The translations under genes were made by a program, and so were the position numbers. A DNA stretch of 31,701 bases from an uncultured Campylobacter sp. GTDB taxonomy: Bacteria > Campylobacterota > Campylobacteria > Campylobacterales > Campylobacteraceae. The notes beneath the pieces are model-generated. The model searched no databases, was not told the DNA's origin, and saw nothing but the letters and a program-made list of their open reading frames with translations. This document shows, in pieces, positions 30,879-31,701 of this stretch (the stretch's first letter is position 1; each line of letters begins with the position of its first letter). The stretch spans positions 1 through 31,701 of the forward strand of contig NZ_CALIST010000060.1 of NCBI RefSeq assembly GCF_938041645.1. The letters run 5' to 3'.

Positions 30879-31701
30879 ATGTGCGGTATAGTTGGTAAAA
30901 TTTCATTTAATAGCATTATAGATGCCGATAAACAAGCAATAGAAAAAATGGCTTTATTATTGGCTCACAGGGGGCCCGATTATCAAGGAATATATAATGA
31001 TAATAATGTCGTACTTGCTCATAGAAGACTTGCTATTATAGATACTGCAAATTTAGCGAATCAGCCTATGCTTAGCGATGATCAAGAAATAGTGTTAGTG
31101 TTTAATGGCGAAATATACAATCATACGGAGATTAGAAAAGAACTAAAAAATAAATATGCATTTAGGACCGATCATTCAGATACGGAAACTATAATATATG
31201 CTTATAAAGAGTGGGGTATAGATTGCATAAAGAAATTCAATGGTTTTTTTGCCTTTTGTATTTATGATAAAAAGAAAAATGAGATTTATCTCGTTAGAGA
31301 TAGGTTTGGTAAAAAGCCCCTATATTATATACTAAATGACAGCGCATGTTATTTTGCATCGGAAGCCCATGTTTTTTTTAGAACAAATATAATAAACAAG
31401 GAATTTAATGAAGAAGCGATATACCATTATCTCACTTTTTTAACAACACCGACTCCAAGCACATTTTTTAAAAATGTATATAAGCTAGAGGCTGGCTATT
31501 ATCTAAAAATATCAAAACAGGGTGTTGAAAAGCAACAATATTTTAATATCTCTGATTATATTAATATAGACAATAAAGATTCTTTTGAAACAGCCGTAAA
31601 TATAACAAGAGAAAAATTAGAATCATCGATGAAATATAGGAATGTAGCTGATGTTGGTGTTTGTGTCGCATTAAGTGGAGGACTCGATAGCTCATTAAAT
31701 A
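30879..31701 (+). CDS. asnB: Asparagine synthase (glutamine-hydrolysing)-like protein, N-terminal part (cut by right edge)
   Basis: The first 274 codons are present. The start MCGIVGKISF exposes Cys2, the nucleophile of class II glutamine amidotransferases. LLAHRGPDYQG near residues 34-44, HRRLAIID near 54-61, VFNGEIYNH and VRDRFGKKPLYY complete the glutaminase domain. The synthetase domain begins, and its ATP-pyrophosphatase loop SGGLDSS is at 266-272, just before the edge. In polysaccharide loci such proteins often amidate uronic acids, here perhaps ManNAcA; true asparagine synthesis is the alternative. GTAGGAG lies 6-8 bases before the ATG, 18 bp after the previous stop. The DNA is strikingly AT-rich with ATA, TTA and AAT codons, unlike the preceding gene. 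Confidence 0.92.
   Translation, partial: MCGIVGKISFNSIIDADKQAIEKMALLLAHRGPDYQGIYNDNNVVLAHRRLAIIDTANLANQPMLSDDQEIVLVFNGEIYNHTEIRKELKNKYAFRTDHSDTETIIYAYKEWGIDCIKKFNGFFAFCIYDKKKNEIYLVRDRFGKKPLYYILNDSACYFASEAHVFFRTNIINKEFNEEAIYHYLTFLTTPTPSTFFKNVYKLEAGYYLKISKQGVEKQQYFNISDYINIDNKDSFETAVNITREKLESSMKYRNVADVGVCVALSGGLDSSLN

Noticed and set aside
31372..31379. T8 tract in asnB as a phase-variation switch
   Set aside because: A/T runs of this length are common in AT-rich genes and are not the usual Campylobacter contingency tract; the G8 run is the better case.

Overview
The window looks like chromosomal DNA of a Campylobacter (Campylobacterota) with a mid-40s percent GC content, as in the oral species group (C. 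gracilis, C. showae, C. rectus, C. curvus). The clues are the protein families (MagIII-type glycosylase, bifunctional SpoT/Rel as the only long RSH seen, DUF815 ATPase beside mfd), tight gene packing with ATGA or TAATG overlaps, and a very high frequency of AAATTT-type words. The gene order matches two blocks I recall from C. jejuni: amiA-NMO-tyrS-spoT-rpoZ-pyrH with rluD-like/rodA nearby, and lnt/yajC-secD-secF-leuS-lptE-folC-M23-mfd-ATPase. Here they join between pyrH and lnt. The species is inferred, not proven.

Layout. 1-1432: the 5' end of an RluA-family pseudouridine synthase (minus) diverges from rodA (plus). 1538-2481: two overlapping minus-strand membrane proteins of unknown function; the larger has an Asn-rich acidic tail. 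2482-3136: a gene-poor stretch of about 655 bp. 3137-10359: a minus-strand operon-like run pyrH-rpoZ-spoT-tyrS-flavin oxidoreductase-amiA, with lnt upstream on the same strand. 11743-25169: a long plus-strand run from yajC to a 3-methyladenine DNA glycosylase, nearly all genes overlapping or within about 15 bp. 25320 to the right edge: a surface-polysaccharide locus (wecB, wecC, acyltransferase, two-domain oxidoreductase, asparagine synthase-like protein cut by the window end). This locus is more AT-rich in places and probably partly acquired by transfer.

The housekeeping parts cover envelope growth (RodA, AmiA, an M23 peptidase, LptE, Lnt), protein export (YajC-SecD-SecF), tRNA charging (TyrS, LeuS), the stringent response, transcription (RpoZ, Mfd), nucleotide and folate metabolism (PyrH, FolC) and alkylation repair. 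The polysaccharide genes would make UDP-ManNAcA and modify or amidate a surface glycan.

Most interesting observations: (1) FolC carries an insert of about 153 residues made of a degenerate Gln-Asn-Ser / Gln-Asn-Phe repeat. At DNA level it is a dense array of RAATTY sites, the motif that in C. jejuni is methylated by CtsM and marks DNA as transformable; similar arrays encode the tail of the 206-aa membrane protein and part of the AmiA linker. (2) A run of eight G inside the acyltransferase gene is in frame now, and gain or loss of one G stops translation early, so the gene is probably phase-variable. (3) A 41-codon ORF is fitted with ATGA overlaps between the DUF815 gene and the glycosylase. 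(4) lnt and yajC diverge with overlapping 5' ends.
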